The notes below the pieces were generated by a model. It was not told where the DNA came from. It worked only from the letters and a program-made list of their open reading frames with translations, and ran no database searches. Positions 43,311-44,088 of a DNA stretch of 44,088 nt are shown piece after piece; positions within the stretch are counted from its first letter, which is position 1; every line of letters starts with the position of its first letter. The position numbers and the translations under genes are program-made. Source of the DNA: an uncultured Bacilli bacterium (GTDB taxonomy: Bacteria; Bacillota_I; Bacilli_A; RF39; UBA660); contig CANQIL010000010.1 of assembly GCA_947624045.1 (NCBI GenBank), positions 1 through 44,088 of the forward strand, given 5' to 3'.

Positions 43311-43355
43311 TTATATTTGGTAATATTGCCCTTTTACATTATTTTGCAAATACTT
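43279..43355. repeat. 77-bp direct duplication, left of element B
   Basis: These 77 bases match 43821-43897 at 76 positions. The single mismatch is C/T near the right end (43353 versus 43895), and the first 74 bases are identical. The left copy abuts the element start exactly. Confidence 0.93.
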
Positions 43356-43820
43356 CCCGAGTTTGACACTTTAAATAATTAAAAACTTCATTTTTTCCAA
43401 TTATTATAAGGGAAAATGAAGTTTTTTTGTTTGTACAAATAGTTCACCTAAATTTTTTTACTTAGTATACTATTTTTTAATGCAGTAATTTCTTTATTGC
43501 TTGGCAATAAAAAATTACATATATTTCTAATAATTTTTTTATATCATCCGTAGGTTTTCTCAGTTTATAACTATTATAATCAAATTTTTCTTCAAAGCCT
43601 AAATTTTTAATAGTCTTTCTTTTATTTTTTTTCCAATTTTCAAAAATAGTGAATTTTCAACAATTCTCAAAAATGGTTTTCCTTTCATTTAAAACAATCA
43701 AGATACATATTCTGCCTATACTCTCTATACAATAATATAATACCATACAAAAATTAGAAAGAAAAGCCTAATTTCAACAAAAATTAAACTTTTTATATTT
43801 CATCAACTGTCAAACTCGGG
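43356..43820 (-). mobile_element. Element B, longer member of the CCCGAGTTTGACA family
   Basis: The 465-bp element has perfect 13-bp inverted ends and the same body as element A in opposite orientation, plus about 90 bp absent from A. On its minus strand a 29-codon frame (43688 leftward, MKGKPFLRIVENS and onward) is followed in another frame by a second piece ending YCQAIKKLLH. They look like the remains of a single frame broken by a frameshift. No transposase motif is seen. A strong 14-bp hairpin lies near the ftsE-side end. Confidence 0.85.
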
Positions 43821-43897
43821 TTATAGCACATATTTCGACAAAACAAAAGCGGTTATATTTGGTAATATTGCCCTTTTACATTATTTTGCAAATATTT
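43821..43897. repeat. 77-bp direct duplication, right of element B
   Basis: Second copy of the ftsE promoter-region segment, directly after the CTCGGG end of element B. Confidence 0.93.
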
Positions 43898-44013
43898 TAT
43901 ACTAAAAAATTAGAAAAGAAAAAGTTGGAGCAATTAAATTAATTTTTTTAAGCGTTAAATGTAATTTTTATTTTTAATTATTCAAGTAAATTAATAATTG
44001 TAAAAAGAGTACT

Positions 44014-44088
44014 CCCGAGTTTGACAGTTGATAGAAATTGAAAAAGTATTCTAAGCCTTATTGTATAAGGTTTTTCTTTTGTCAAGAA
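44014..44088 (+). mobile_element. Partial third end of the same element family
   Basis: CCCGAGTTTGACAGTTGAT at 44014 matches 19 of 19 bases of the left end of element A. The following bases (AGAAATTGAAAAAG) diverge from A and B. The window ends before an inverse end is reached, so its length is unknown. Confidence 0.6.

Overview
The window is about one third GC and uses the standard code. It carries an S10 ribosomal operon, spo0A, whiA, ftsEX, a LytR-CpsA-Psr protein and an M23 hydrolase. This fits a walled, low-GC Firmicutes/Bacilli lineage, possibly an uncultured gut clade; the species cannot be named from the sequence alone.

Layout: 1-5335 is the S10 operon on the minus strand (rpsJ to rpsQ, running off the left edge), with a clear promoter, a structured leader and an L3 with an acidic tail. 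5558-10105 holds dinB under a LexA-like box, a small HTH regulator, gpmI and a DUF4143-type ATPase. 10190-10571 holds a compact locus that reads as a type I toxin-antitoxin system: a 29-residue hydrophobic peptide, a hairpin over its ribosome site, and a convergent antisense RNA with its own promoter and terminator. 10612-12413 is a two-gene cassette of unknown function between two diverged 128-bp elements. 12453-18034 holds spo0A and then a glycolytic cluster (gap, pgk, GNAT-like, lipid-type glycosyltransferase, tpiA). 18166-24140 holds a membrane protein, a uridine-kinase-like enzyme, clpP, an IS relic, a 15-repeat protein and small unknown genes. 24424-26421 and 38309-40327 are two paralogous, membrane-anchored FGE/C-lectin-fold proteins. 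26560-35718 holds a broken fic gene and the conserved whiA-yvcK-lgt-holin-like-uvrA-uvrB block. 35904-43251 holds a P-loop protein, an LCP protein, an M23 hydrolase and ftsXE. 43279-44088 is repeat-rich.

Three things stand out. (1) Two copies of a small element with 13-bp inverted ends CCCGAGTTTGACA (375 and 465 bp) are each flanked directly by a long direct duplication of local sequence: 116 of 116 bp inside fic, and 76 of 77 bp at the ftsE promoter. Such lengths are far outside the 2-14 bp usual for insertion sequences. (2) The two large surface proteins end in a GC-rich block of about 40 codons. Fixed positions (PW, RGG, GVF, R, VL) alternate with positions that differ, mostly in NNY codons, which looks like the variable region of diversity-generating retroelement targets. 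No reverse transcriptase lies in the window. (3) The type I toxin-antitoxin locus has a peptide I do not recognise from known families.

The parts connect in a few places. Octamers TTGTCGAA, matching the core of the Spo0A box, lie upstream of spo0A and in the ftsE promoter. gap and an unrelated membrane-protein gene share a nearly identical promoter segment. Repair genes dinB, uvrA and uvrB are present, but only dinB shows a LexA-like box.
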